Assembly (NCBI RefSeq): GCF_001465545.3
Contig: NZ_CP013480.3
Coordinates: forward strand, 3,100,001-3,164,000
DNA: 64,000 bases
Reading direction: 5' to 3'
DNA from: Pandoraea norimbergensis
GTDB lineage: Bacteria; Pseudomonadota; Gammaproteobacteria; Burkholderiales; Burkholderiaceae
Position numbers and translations under genes: made by a program. The first letter of the stretch is position 1, and the number at the start of each line of letters is the position of its first letter. The notes under the pieces are model-generated. The model made no database searches, was not told the DNA's origin, and saw only the letters and a list, made by a program, of their open reading frames with translations. This document shows positions 25,265-33,295 of this stretch, piece by piece.

Positions 25265-26740
25265 GTGGCTCAGGACTACTACACCATTCTGACCAACGCC
25301 GGGCTCGCATATGAGGCTCAGCAAAAGGCTCAGAACAAGCCCATCACATTGACAACGATGGCCATCGGCGACGGCAATGGAGCCGTCTACAACCCGGATC
25401 CGACTGCGACGACGCTGCGGCGCGAGGTCCATCGCCAGCCGATTAACGCGCTTTTGCAAGACCCCAACAACCCCAACTGGCTTGTCTGTGAAGGATGGCT
25501 GGCCGATGACGTAGGCGGCTGGACGATTCGAGAAGTCGGCATTATCACCGACACCGGAGTCCTCTACGCGATCTGCAAGTATCCCGAGTCTATCAAGCCG
25601 CTCCTGGCCAGCGGCAGCGGCAAGCAGTTCTACGTCCGGTCAATCTTTCAGACCAGCAACGCCGCCAACGTCACATTGCTCGTCGACAACTCCGTGGTGA
25701 TGGCGCCGCGCGCGTACGTCATTGATTACGTCCGAGATGAACTGGCCAAGCTGGACAGCAAGCAATCGGTTCGGGTGGCCACGACGGGGCCGATCGTGCT
25801 TACGGGGCTGGGACCGGTGGATGACGTCGCGCTCACAGCAGGCGACCGTGTGCTAGTGAAGGACCAGGCGGCGGGCGCCGAGAACGGTATCTACGTGGCA
25901 GGAGCTGGCGCGTGGGCGCGCGCAGCGGACGCCAACAGCGCGGCGAAGCTCACATCTGGCGCAGTAGTTCCCGTGGAGTCCGGCTCGCTGAATGCCGACA
26001 CCCTCTGGATGCTCAAGACGGACGGTGCCGTCACGCCGGGCACGACAGCACTCTCCTTTCAATGGGTGGGTGGTCTGAATGCGCCGGATCAGCCCCCCGG
26101 CGATAGCAGCCGCAAGATCGCCAATACGGCGTTTGTTGCTTCGGCGCTCGCCGTGCTCAGCGGTTACCCGAAGGTCTACTCGATTCTGTCCTTACCGACC
26201 AGTAATGTCGGCCCGATTATCGTCGCTGAAGTTGCAGAGGTTTGGGTTTGGTCGGCCAGCCAGTATTTCACCGGCTATCGCTCTCCGCTTTGCGGCCGTC
26301 CGTTGGACGGTCACACGGTCACGCCGCTGGCCAGTGAGATCGATGCCGTGGGCGGCACGTTAAGTAAGACGGCATACGCCGGGCTGTGGGGCTACGCACA
26401 AGAAAACAGCCTAGTTGTCGCGTCCGGCGCCTGGTCTGCCGGCATGCACAAGTTTGTCGACCTCGGCGGTGACAACTTCCGGTGTCCTGACCTGCGCAAC
26501 CAATTCCGTCGATTTACTGGGACCGACGCTGACACTGCAAATGCACGGACGCTTGGGACGCGTCAGCTTGATGCATTCAAAGCCCACAGCCACTACGTCA
26601 ACGGCATCACATCGAGCGTCGCGGGCGGAAACCAAGGCGCTCCTATCGAATCGGGAAACATCCCTTGGAAAACGACCGATGCCGGGGGGAGCGAAACTCG
26701 CCCAGTGAACACGGCGTATGCCCCGCGCATCCATGCCTGA
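25265..26740 (+). CDS. Phage tail fibre protein with switchable C-terminus
   Basis: The 491-residue protein has the phage tail-fibre N-terminal domain that attaches to the baseplate (YYTILTNAGLAYEAQQKAQN, DVGGWTIREVGIITDTGVLY). The start is GTG 25265, one base after the gpI stop. The C-terminal 70 residues after TANARTLGT match, in altered form, a silent copy encoded on the minus strand at 26743-26961. Both end in TAYAPRIH. The C-terminus should contact the host receptor. Confidence 0.88.
   Translation: MAQDYYTILTNAGLAYEAQQKAQNKPITLTTMAIGDGNGAVYNPDPTATTLRREVHRQPINALLQDPNNPNWLVCEGWLADDVGGWTIREVGIITDTGVLYAICKYPESIKPLLASGSGKQFYVRSIFQTSNAANVTLLVDNSVVMAPRAYVIDYVRDELAKLDSKQSVRVATTGPIVLTGLGPVDDVALTAGDRVLVKDQAAGAENGIYVAGAGAWARAADANSAAKLTSGAVVPVESGSLNADTLWMLKTDGAVTPGTTALSFQWVGGLNAPDQPPGDSSRKIANTAFVASALAVLSGYPKVYSILSLPTSNVGPIIVAEVAEVWVWSASQYFTGYRSPLCGRPLDGHTVTPLASEIDAVGGTLSKTAYAGLWGYAQENSLVVASGAWSAGMHKFVDLGGDNFRCPDLRNQFRRFTGTDADTANARTLGTRQLDAFKAHSHYVNGITSSVAGGNQGAPIESGNIPWKTTDAGGSETRPVNTAYAPRIHA
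26534..26560 (+). repeat. Tail-fibre inversion site, left copy
   Basis: This 27-base sequence (starting ACTGCAAATGCACGG) in the fibre gene is repeated in inverted orientation at 26935-26961 with 24 of 27 bases identical. The two copies bracket about 374 bases. Fibre sequences outside the pair do not match, so this looks like the crossover site of an inversion. Confidence 0.65.
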
Positions 26741-26742
26741 AA

Positions 26743-26961
26743 CTAGACATGGATGCGGGGTGCGTAGGCTGTATTGGTCGGACGGGTCTCTGCGCCTCCC
26801 GTGTCGTTCGTGGCACTGCTTGGAGAGTCGCCGGGGGTTTGCATGACGGCCGAGTAGCTCCCGGCCAGGAATACCGTGCTCGACGGAAACATGGTCAGCG
26901 CGTGGGAGTGCCGTTGAATCGCACTAGCCTGCTTCGTACCAAGCGTTCTTGCATTTGCAGT
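26743..26961 (-). pseudogene. Silent alternative tail-fibre C-terminal cassette
   Basis: Read on the minus strand, this stretch encodes TANARTLGTKQASAIQRHSH, a variable middle (MFPSSTVFLAGSYSAVMQTP), then GGAETRPTNTAYAPRIHV and a stop. It parallels the active fibre end (RTLGTRQLDAFKAHSHY ... TAYAPRIHA) but differs in the middle. It has no start codon of its own and would be expressed only after inversion joins it to the fibre gene. The two stops face each other two bases apart. Confidence 0.75.
26935..26961 (-). repeat. Tail-fibre inversion site, right copy
   Basis: This is the inverted partner of 26534-26560, differing at three positions. It lies 24 bases before the fibre chaperone start, so inversion would leave that gene intact. 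Confidence 0.65.
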
Positions 26962-26985
26962 GAAAGTACCTTTAGGAGAGAAATA

Positions 26986-27354
26986 ATGGAAAAAAAGACC
27001 GTTTATCAGACCGACGAGCACGGGTTCTTTCTGTATCCGGCCATCGCGCACGAGTTGTACCTGTCGCCAGGCGAATTCAACGTGCCCTACGGCGCGGTCG
27101 AAGTGCAACCGCCAGCCGTCGAAGGTGGCAAGGTGCAGATGTGGGATGGAGCGGCGTGGTCGGTCGTGGAAGACCATCGCACCACGAGGCTTTATGTCGC
27201 GGAGAGCGGTCGTGAATACCAGCTTGGCGCCACAGTGGAAATTGACGGTGACAGCGTCACCTATTATGGCGGTGGCCCCATTCCTTCGTGGCTGACAGAA
27301 ACGGCTCCTGAGGTGCACATTGACGTTGCCGGAACGCTTGAGGAAGGGCAATGA
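26986..27354 (+). CDS. Tail fibre assembly protein / fibre chaperone
   Basis: The 122-residue protein sits directly after the fibre locus and has the aromatic, acidic composition of fibre assembly proteins (VYQTDEHGFFLYPAIAHELY, VQMWDGAAWSVVEDHR). Start 26986 follows a TAGGAGAG ribosome site. It overlaps the next gene by four bases. It probably helps fold the fibre C-terminus. The family call is from context and composition. Confidence 0.65.
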   Translation: MEKKTVYQTDEHGFFLYPAIAHELYLSPGEFNVPYGAVEVQPPAVEGGKVQMWDGAAWSVVEDHRTTRLYVAESGREYQLGATVEIDGDSVTYYGGGPIPSWLTETAPEVHIDVAGTLEEGQ

Positions 27355-28028
27355 TCGCCTTCGTCCTTTCCGTTCTATGTGCAGCCATTGTGCTTGCTGC
27401 GAAATGCACGATCATTGCCGTTGCGATCTCCTTGCTCGATCGCTGCCTTACGGCCAGCTCGCCGCCCGACTCCGTTCCTCGCCGCCTGTTCGTGATCATC
27501 GCGGTCATCGGGTATCCCGCCTATGTCGTTGCGACCTGGGCTGTCGTCGTCTTTGCCGTGCTGTGCGTGAACTGGTGGGCAGTGCTGCTCGCCGATGACG
27601 ACGGCAACCTGCCGAGTTGGCTGCGCTGGTTCCAGACGTTTGACGCATCGATCGATGCGGGGTGGAAGGACGGCTATTTTCCGGCCGAGTGGGGAGAGAC
27701 GCCGCGAATGCGCTATTTGGCTCACGTGCTCTGGCTGCTACGCAACCCGGCATATGGACTGGACTACTGGCTCTTCGGTCTGACCTTTGACGCGCGAGGT
27801 TGGCGCATCCTGGCCAACATCGAGCGGGATGACCTGGTGCTGTTCTTTGCAGTGGGCAACGGCATGAATTTGTACTATCACGGGCCCCTCGGCGAAGCGA
27901 AGATTGGCTGGAAGGCCTGGAACTACTGGTTGGGGAACGCCTGGCGCGAAACGCCGTGGGGCCCGGCTTGGCAGATTCCTGTATGCGCCACATACAACCC
28001 GTTCAAGCGACGGGTTTCGGCCGCATAG
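27351..28028 (+). CDS. Prophage membrane protein (DUF7338-like), unknown role
   Basis: The 225-residue protein has two or three N-terminal membrane segments (FVLSVLCAAIVLAAKCTIIA; LFVIIAVIGYPAYVVATWAVV), then a soluble aromatic-rich part with many Trp and Tyr (WKAWNYWLGNAWRETPWGPA). Such proteins occur after tail-fibre genes in related prophages; the DUF7338 label is from memory and tentative. It overlaps the fibre chaperone by four bases. Confidence 0.55.
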   Translation: MIAFVLSVLCAAIVLAAKCTIIAVAISLLDRCLTASSPPDSVPRRLFVIIAVIGYPAYVVATWAVVVFAVLCVNWWAVLLADDDGNLPSWLRWFQTFDASIDAGWKDGYFPAEWGETPRMRYLAHVLWLLRNPAYGLDYWLFGLTFDARGWRILANIERDDLVLFFAVGNGMNLYYHGPLGEAKIGWKAWNYWLGNAWRETPWGPAWQIPVCATYNPFKRRVSAA

Positions 28029-28051
28029 TAATTTAGAAGAAAAGACGCGGC

Positions 28052-28083
28052 GACGCGGTCGGTGCGCTAACACCGGCCGCGTC
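28052..28083. terminator. Strong hairpin after the fibre operon
   Basis: GACGCGGTCGGTG and CACCGGCCGCGTC form a 13-base stem with one G-T pair and a six-base loop. No T-run follows on the plus strand; on the minus strand a TCTTTTCTTCT stretch lies a few bases beyond. It may end rightward late transcription, or leftward transcription entering the prophage. Confidence 0.45.
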
Positions 28084-28171
28084 CCGCCCTCGCAGATGAG
28101 TCCTGCAAGTTAGGCAAGGCCGCGTACCCCTGCAGAGGCGGCGTAAGCCTATCACATATGACGCACGATAA

Positions 28172-28969
28172 ATGCACATCGCAACACCCATCATCCCGTG
28201 GCTCGGCGGCAAACGCCGTCTCGCGGACAAGCTGCTACCGCTCTTTCCGCCGCATGAGTGCTACGTGGAAGTGTTTTGTGGCGGGGCAGCTCTCTATTTT
28301 TTACGCCCGATTCCCGCTCACGTCGAGGTAATCAACGATATCAACGGTGAGCTGGTGAACCTATACCGGGTTGTGCAACACCACCTCGAAGAGTTTGTCC
28401 GCCAGTTCAAATGGGCGATTTCCAGTCGACAGGTATTTGAATGGCAAAAGATGACGTCGCCGGCGACGCTGACAGACATACAGCGCGCGGCGCGCTTCTA
28501 CTACCTGCAACACCACGCGTTCGGTGGAAAGATCGACGGGCAGACATTTGGCACCGCGACGACTGCTCCGACGGTCAATCTTCTGCGCATTGAAGAACAG
28601 CTTTCGGCGGCCCACCTGCGCCTTGCTGGCACCACCGTAGAAAACCTGTCGTGGCACGACTGCATGCGCCGTTATGACCGCGCGCATACGTTCTTCTATC
28701 TTGACCCTCCCTATTGGCAGACGGAGGGGTACGGCGTGCCGTTTGAGTTTGGTGAGTATGAGCGCATGGCTACGATCATGCGGGAGTGTAGAGGCAAGGT
28801 GATGTTATCCATCAACGATCATCCCGACATCCGGGAAGCCTTCGCGGGACTCCAGATCGCGGAACTGGACATCCGGTACTCGGTTGCCAACGCACGCGGT
28901 ACGCCTCAGACCAGTAAAGAGCTGGTCATCATGAATTGGGAGGCCGAGGTGTTTGGCGGCCTATTCTGA
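28172..28969 (+). CDS. Dam-type DNA adenine methyltransferase (D12 class)
   Basis: The 265-residue protein is a class D12 N6-adenine methylase. It has the cofactor motif (PWLGGKRRLADKLLPLFPP, then YVEVFCGGAAL) and the catalytic DPPY (in FFYLDPPYWQTEGYG). No partner nuclease is nearby, so it is an orphan modification gene. At the right end of a Mu-like prophage it stands where Mu has its mom DNA-modification gene and probably shields phage DNA from host restriction. The target sequence is not predictable from this reading. Confidence 0.85.
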   Translation: MHIATPIIPWLGGKRRLADKLLPLFPPHECYVEVFCGGAALYFLRPIPAHVEVINDINGELVNLYRVVQHHLEEFVRQFKWAISSRQVFEWQKMTSPATLTDIQRAARFYYLQHHAFGGKIDGQTFGTATTAPTVNLLRIEEQLSAAHLRLAGTTVENLSWHDCMRRYDRAHTFFYLDPPYWQTEGYGVPFEFGEYERMATIMRECRGKVMLSINDHPDIREAFAGLQIAELDIRYSVANARGTPQTSKELVIMNWEAEVFGGLF

Positions 28970-29041
28970 TTCGAACAGGCGAAAATGAACGCGCAGGGCG
29001 TGAAATTCTCTTGCAGATGCTGGAAAATACATCACGTCCTG

Positions 29042-29129
29042 TTTATCGCGCGAAACGCGCTTGATTTGTCGCGCCGCGCTTCAGGAAATCACCGTTTAGC
29101 CCTTCCTGACCCTTCCCAACCCTTCCTAA
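29042..29129. repeat. Candidate prophage right-end repeats
   Basis: Two imperfect direct repeats, TTTATCGCGC(GAAA)CGCGCTT (29042-29062) and TTTGTCGCGCCGCGCTT (29065-29081), are followed by three 10-base units of CCCTTCCTGA type (29100-29129). The stretch lies between the last phage gene and the first chromosomal gene. Transposable phages carry repeated transposase sites at their ends, so this may mark the boundary. No terminal TGT/ACA or target duplication could be confirmed because the left end is outside the window. Confidence 0.3.
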
Positions 29130-29161
29130 CTCCCGCCCCTTCGGGTGCCGCCTACCGTCCA

Positions 29162-29416
29162 CTATCGCGACGACGTGGCGGCTTGCGCGCGATGCGCAGC
29201 AGCGATATAGGCCAAACCCGCCGCACTGAGCGCAACTTCTGCGACACCGCCCGGTGTGTGAATACGGATGAGATAGCCTCGCGCGTTAGCCTCTTCCCAT
29301 ATCGGCAAGCGCGGGCAAGACGTCCGCCACGCCTCCATGATCTCGGCATAAGGCTTTCCCGCCGGCCCGATCCACTCCAGCAGGTCGAGGATCAACGGTT
29401 CGATCGATGCGTCCAT
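29162..29416 (-). CDS. Conserved small hypothetical protein
   Basis: The 84-residue protein (start MDASIEPLILDLLEWI) resembles small proteins common in Burkholderiaceae, with a short helical domain (AEIMEAWRTSCPRLPIWEEA) that may be winged-helix-like. A GGAGG ribosome site just before ATG 29416 fixes the start. Function is unknown. It is probably the first chromosomal gene beyond the prophage. Confidence 0.65.
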   Translation of the reverse strand: MDASIEPLILDLLEWIGPAGKPYAEIMEAWRTSCPRLPIWEEANARGYLIRIHTPGGVAEVALSAAGLAYIAAAHRAQAATSSR

Positions 29417-29511
29417 GGTCACCTCCGGAATCCCGGCGATAGGAAATGCCGGCGAAGTCAGTCGCGTGAGTGCAGCGTCTGGCAGGTGGGCGTTAATGCG
29501 AAAACCGCGTG

Positions 29512-29778
29512 CTACTTAAACACGCCGGCCCGGGCATCCTGCTCGAATTGGGTGGTCCACGTGGCCTCGCCGACCGATGAGCGGTAATGGCGAATTCGGC
29601 GCATGCCGCTCACATAAACATCGTGAATGGCCTGCGCAAGCGCGCCTTCGCCCGAATAGCTGGTTTCTACCGTTACGATCAGGCGCTTCACATTAATGCC
29701 ACTGGCGAGACACGCGGCGAGAAACCGCTCGCGCTGCTCTTCAGGAAGCGCCTCGATCCCCTGGTTTTTCCGATCCAT
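29512..29778 (-). CDS. Conserved small hypothetical protein
   Basis: The 88-residue protein has an N-terminal helical segment (LPEEQRERFLAACLASGINV) and a mixed middle (RLIVTVETSYSGEGALAQAI). It is on the minus strand, like the gene at 29162, and may share its transcript. No family or motif is recognised. Confidence 0.6.
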   Translation of the reverse strand: MDRKNQGIEALPEEQRERFLAACLASGINVKRLIVTVETSYSGEGALAQAIHDVYVSGMRRIRHYRSSVGEATWTTQFEQDARAGVFK

Positions 29779-29954
29779 CCTGATCTCCCAGCGCTGTTAA
29801 GCATGCCGCGCGCATTGCGCCACACGATAAAGACGTTTCAAAACATTCTGATACCGAACCCTGTTGCTTGTTTAGCAATCGGCGTTAAAGATTTCGAGCA
29901 ATGCGGCGTCATAGCGCGCATACTCGATAAAACGGCGGCATCAGGAGAAAAACC

Positions 29955-30146
29955 ATGCTTTCGCTCACCAAACAAGCCATTGCGGCCGCGCTTCAGTTAA
30001 TTGCGAAAGGAAGCGACACACCACCTGACGCCGTCATCGACGCGCTACTCGCCCGCGAACTGGTGCGCCGGGTTGGCAAACGCCTTGAAGTGACGCCGTA
30101 CGGCAAATCCTACTGCCGATCCATGTACACCCCGGCGTGGCACTGA
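29955..30146 (+). CDS. Small winged-helix-like protein, paralogue A
   Basis: The 63-residue protein (LSLTKQAIAAALQLIAKGSD ... ALLARELVRRVGKRLEVTPY) has the look of a mini winged helix. An AGGAG ribosome site precedes the ATG. A close paralogue lies 142 bases away in opposite orientation (30289-30483). Confidence 0.65.
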   Translation: MLSLTKQAIAAALQLIAKGSDTPPDAVIDALLARELVRRVGKRLEVTPYGKSYCRSMYTPAWH

Positions 30147-30288
30147 GCGCCTGCACCGAGCGCCTGAAATGCGTTTAGCGGGCACGCATGCCCGCTAAAT
30201 GTCCTTCAGATGCCCACAACGTCACTGGCCGGTATTGCACCGCCAGTCGACCGGGAAAGTGTGCCCCGACGCCACGGGGCTAATCTGC

Positions 30289-30483
30289 TTAACGCCAGGC
30301 GGGCGCACGCTCCGAGCGGCAATATGACCGCCCAAATTGGGTGAGTTCCAGCCGTTCGCCCACGCGGCAAATCAGCTCTCGCGCAAGTAGCGCATTGATC
30401 ACAGCTTCGGAAGGACGCGTCTGTCCGGTATCGGAAATGCGTTGAATGGCGGCCACAATGGCTTGCTTCGAAAGGGTCAGCAT
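30289..30483 (-). CDS. Small winged-helix-like protein, paralogue B
   Basis: The 64-residue protein (LTLSKQAIVAAIQRISDTGQ ... ALLARELICRVGERLELTQF) is a paralogue of the gene at 29955, sharing the ending YCRS...APAW. The two are convergent. DNA-binding is suggested only by the fold-like pattern. Confidence 0.65.
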   Translation of the reverse strand: MLTLSKQAIVAAIQRISDTGQTRPSEAVINALLARELICRVGERLELTQFGRSYCRSERAPAWR

Positions 30484-30593
30484 TCTTGAATCCTCAGCGG
30501 TCGGTCAATGACAATGATCGACGATCACGGATTGCTCGTTGTGCTCGTGCGATTTGGTACTGGCCGCAATCGATCACGCAGGATCGCGCAGCT

Positions 30594-30806
30594 TTACTGA
30601 ATATTCACGGCATTCAAGGCCCACGCCTTTGCGGGGACCGGCAACCAGCTCGCCATGCGCGAGCGCTGCATCAGGTCGCTGGCAGCAACACGGTAGGCAC
30701 GGTAGCGCAATCTCATGACAAACGTGATCGCGGCGACGGAAAAAAACCGGGTTCGGTCCGGAGGAAGGTAGTCCGCATACAAAAACCAGCTAGGTGACGC
30801 ATGCAT
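30594..30806 (-). CDS. Doubtful small basic protein
   Basis: A 70-residue frame with a GAGG before its ATG lies 15 bases downstream of the gene at 30822, on the same strand. It is aromatic and basic (FLYADYLPPDRTRFFSVAAI), with no family match. Its composition is less typical than its neighbours, so it may not be coding. Confidence 0.25.
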   Translation of the reverse strand: MHASPSWFLYADYLPPDRTRFFSVAAITFVMRLRYRAYRVAASDLMQRSRMASWLPVPAKAWALNAVNIQ

Positions 30807-30821
30807 GTCGACCTCACAAGG

Positions 30822-31103
30822 TCATAGGGCTTTGGCGCCGCTCTCAACCAGATTATCCACCAGCCCCTGAGCGTAATTGTTGCCAGCGCGCCGCGCTTCT
30901 CCAATGGAGTCGAACGGAAGGCTCTGGAGTTTGTACGTCTTTGATTCCCCCGAATAGTCGAGATCCTCGAGCGTGGCGCGGGTAATCCTGACGGCAACAA
31001 CGAAAGTCCGATCATGCTTTCGTTCTATCGAATCGGGGTGTTGACCGCGGAAAACCATCGTTTCCAGACGGAAACCCTTATAAAACGGAGTGACGTAGGC
31101 CAT
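30822..31103 (-). CDS. Conserved hypothetical protein, 93 aa
   Basis: The protein begins MAYVTPFYKGFRLETMVFRG and shows an alternating beta pattern (TFVVAVRITRATLEDLDY), then a helix. ATG 31103 follows a GAGGG ribosome site and is preferred over an upstream start at 31163. It resembles small proteins of Burkholderiaceae; function unknown. Confidence 0.6.
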   Translation of the reverse strand: MAYVTPFYKGFRLETMVFRGQHPDSIERKHDRTFVVAVRITRATLEDLDYSGESKTYKLQSLPFDSIGEARRAGNNYAQGLVDNLVESGAKAL

Positions 31104-31178
31104 ATTGCCCTCGACGACCGCCGCACTTTCCCCGGCGTCGAGTGCGCGCCCGGGCCAGCACAACGAAAGGAAATGAGA

Positions 31179-31391
31179 TCAGGAGGGTCTGATATTGGAA
31201 GCCAGCAACCCCTTCGGACCGCGGGTGATGTCGAAGGACACCTTTTGATTCTCGCTAAGGGATCGGAATCCGCTAGCCTCATCGGATTTGATTTCCGAGA
31301 AGTGCGCGAAGAGGTCTTCCCCTCCCTCGTCCGGCGTGATGAATCCGAAACCCTTGCTGTCGTTAAACCACTTTACGGTACCGGTGCTCAT
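31179..31391 (-). CDS. Cold-shock domain protein (CspA family)
   Basis: The 70-residue protein is a single cold-shock domain binding single-stranded RNA/DNA. RNP1 is KGFGFI and RNP2 is LFAHF; the start [15 protein letters not shown] and end [14 protein letters not shown] are canonical. ATG 31391 fits the family start. About 170 bases upstream are free of genes and may hold the long leader typical of csp mRNAs. Confidence 0.9.
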   Translation of the reverse strand: MSTGTVKWFNDSKGFGFITPDEGGEDLFAHFSEIKSDEASGFRSLSENQKVSFDITRGPKGLLASNIRPS

Positions 31392-31579
31392 GTGAACTCC
31401 CAGTTCTCCCGACGTGCTGCCATCGCAGTGCGCGCGGCTGGGCATCGGTGCCGGACAACCAAGAAATTCAGAGATCGGAAGTGTCTCGCAAAGATCGTAG
31501 GATCGACGCTCGATAAACGTCAGACTTGATGTTCGATCCATCACTTATACGCGGTTATCGGGGGCGCCGCAATGCTTTT

Positions 31580-32806
31580 CTACCCCGCTGCGCGCAAGGG
31601 CGTGCGCGCTTCCGTCATGTTTATTGACGTCTCTGGCGTATATCGCACACAGCGGTTTCGACCCGCCGCTTTGGCCTGATAAAGCGCGCGATCGGCACGC
31701 TGAACAAGCGACGACAACTCGCCGCGCGAGCGCTCGTCGCAGGCCACCCCGATACTCACCGTTGCCGACACCGCTTCGCCCTGCACCGTGCGTCCTGCGC
31801 GTTCGAACGCCTCGCGTACCCGCTCTGCAATGGTCAGCGCCTCCGTCACACCCACGCCCGGCAGAAACAGGGCGAATTCCTCGCCGCCGTATCGCCCGAA
31901 GATGTCGTCCGCCCGCAGTTGCTGCGCCGCCGTGCGTGCAAACAGCAGCAACACGGTGTCCCCAAACGGGTGACCGTAAGTGTCGTTGATTCGCTTGAAA
32001 TGATCGAGATCGAGCAGCAGCAAGGCCACCGGCGTGCGCGCCGTCCCGTGGCGGCGCATCTGCTCGCGAGCGAGCCGGGTGAATTCGGGGCGATTGAACG
32101 CCTGCGTGAGTCCATCGCGCGTCGCCGCCCGGTGCAAGGCGATTTCAGACCGTTCTTTGCCGAGCGACACCATCAGGAAACTCGCCACGACGATCAGCAC
32201 GAGCATCTCGGTTGTCGCCACCTGCGCGCCAAACCACGCCAGAAACCAAGTATCAGTTGGGCCGAGCCAGACCAGCGCCACCGCCCGTGCGGTGTAAAAG
32301 CTGCCGTGCAACACCGCCACCACCGCGAGCACGATGCTGCTCGGCAGCCGCATGCCCGATGCCTGCCAGAACTCCTTGGCGGCCATCAGGCTGTACATCG
32401 CAAGCAGGGAAAAGAACAAGGCGCCGCCGCTCCACGCGTCGAGCGGACGTGCAAACAGCCATGTCCCCCATAGCAACACCGCCGGACCGCCGAACACGGC
32501 CACCCACTGCACGCTGCGCCCGTAAAAGCGCCGCGCCCCGCTCCAGACCATGGCGAAGGCCAGTGTGGCAACTGCATTCCCCAGCGGATAAAGCACCGCC
32601 AGTCGACCGCTGCGCGCGGCCAGCAAATAGAGAACGGGAGAGAACGTCGCGAGCAGGAACGCCAGACTCCACCAGCGCGGAGACTCGGCCTCGTCGCGAC
32701 GCAGGGCATCGAGCATGAACAGAATGCCCGTCGCGATACTCAGCAAGAAAGTGACGAATTGCAGCGTTGGCAAGTCCAACGCAGGCAACGACAACCCCAG
32801 AGCCAT
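31580..32806 (-). CDS. Membrane-bound GGDEF diguanylate cyclase
   Basis: The protein makes the second messenger c-di-GMP. The N-terminal half has six or seven membrane segments; the C-terminal GGDEF domain from about residue 220 carries LDHFKRINDTYGHPFGD and the active motif GGEEF. An inhibitory RxxD site (RADD) lies five residues before it, so product inhibition is likely. ATG 32806 is chosen to start shortly before the first membrane segment; 32842 is possible. It is monocistronic as far as seen. Confidence 0.88.
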   Translation of the reverse strand: MALGLSLPALDLPTLQFVTFLLSIATGILFMLDALRRDEAESPRWWSLAFLLATFSPVLYLLAARSGRLAVLYPLGNAVATLAFAMVWSGARRFYGRSVQWVAVFGGPAVLLWGTWLFARPLDAWSGGALFFSLLAMYSLMAAKEFWQASGMRLPSSIVLAVVAVLHGSFYTARAVALVWLGPTDTWFLAWFGAQVATTEMLVLIVVASFLMVSLGKERSEIALHRAATRDGLTQAFNRPEFTRLAREQMRRHGTARTPVALLLLDLDHFKRINDTYGHPFGDTVLLLFARTAAQQLRADDIFGRYGGEEFALFLPGVGVTEALTIAERVREAFERAGRTVQGEAVSATVSIGVACDERSRGELSSLVQRADRALYQAKAAGRNRCVRYTPETSINMTEARTPLRAAG

Positions 32807-33295
32807 AGCTCCATTCCCCCGTGTGCGCTGCCCGCCGGGCAACTAGCCCAAGTGCGTATCAGTCGCGCGGATTGAAGGCGCGGGGGTGGCGGCAAGATGC
32901 TTTTGCACCGCCTGAGATTCGGATTGGTAAGTACCGCAGTCGCTTGCGCACCCCGTTTGGCGCACCGTCTGGCCGCCCCGGTTCGGCCATCGGTTTCTCT
33001 ACAGATATTCCGTCGCCCCGGCCCAGCCGGCCGTGGCTTGACACGCACTTCCCTGAACACACCGTCAATGCGCGGCTGCGTGTTCTGCGCGGTATCTCGG
33101 AATCCTTGGAATTCAGCCCTGCTCCAACCCCATGCGGCGGGATTCTAGCACGCCATTTTGAGACTTCAACCGGGCGGGTGGCCGACCGGCTGAAGCGCAA
33201 GCCCAGCCGATCTCAGCGCGCCTTACATTGCCTGACAGGACGGCTTGGGGCTTGCTTGGGGTCTTTTACCCGACATCCGGGCGCGTGAACGTGCC
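32807..33295. other. Intergenic stretch, no gene supported
   Basis: About 490 bases separate the diguanylate cyclase start from the IclR gene's end. Frames here are shadows with poor composition. The region must hold the cyclase promoter. No clear hairpin terminator for the IclR operon was found. Confidence 0.5.

Noticed and set aside
26743..27351. 202-aa minus-strand gene reading through the fibre chaperone
   Set aside because: Only the part 26743-26961 resembles a fibre end; the rest is antisense to the chaperone. It is a silent cassette, not an independent gene.
28985..29587. 200-aa plus-strand frame across the prophage edge
   Set aside because: It runs antisense to the gene at 29162, has no ribosome site and has shadow-like composition.
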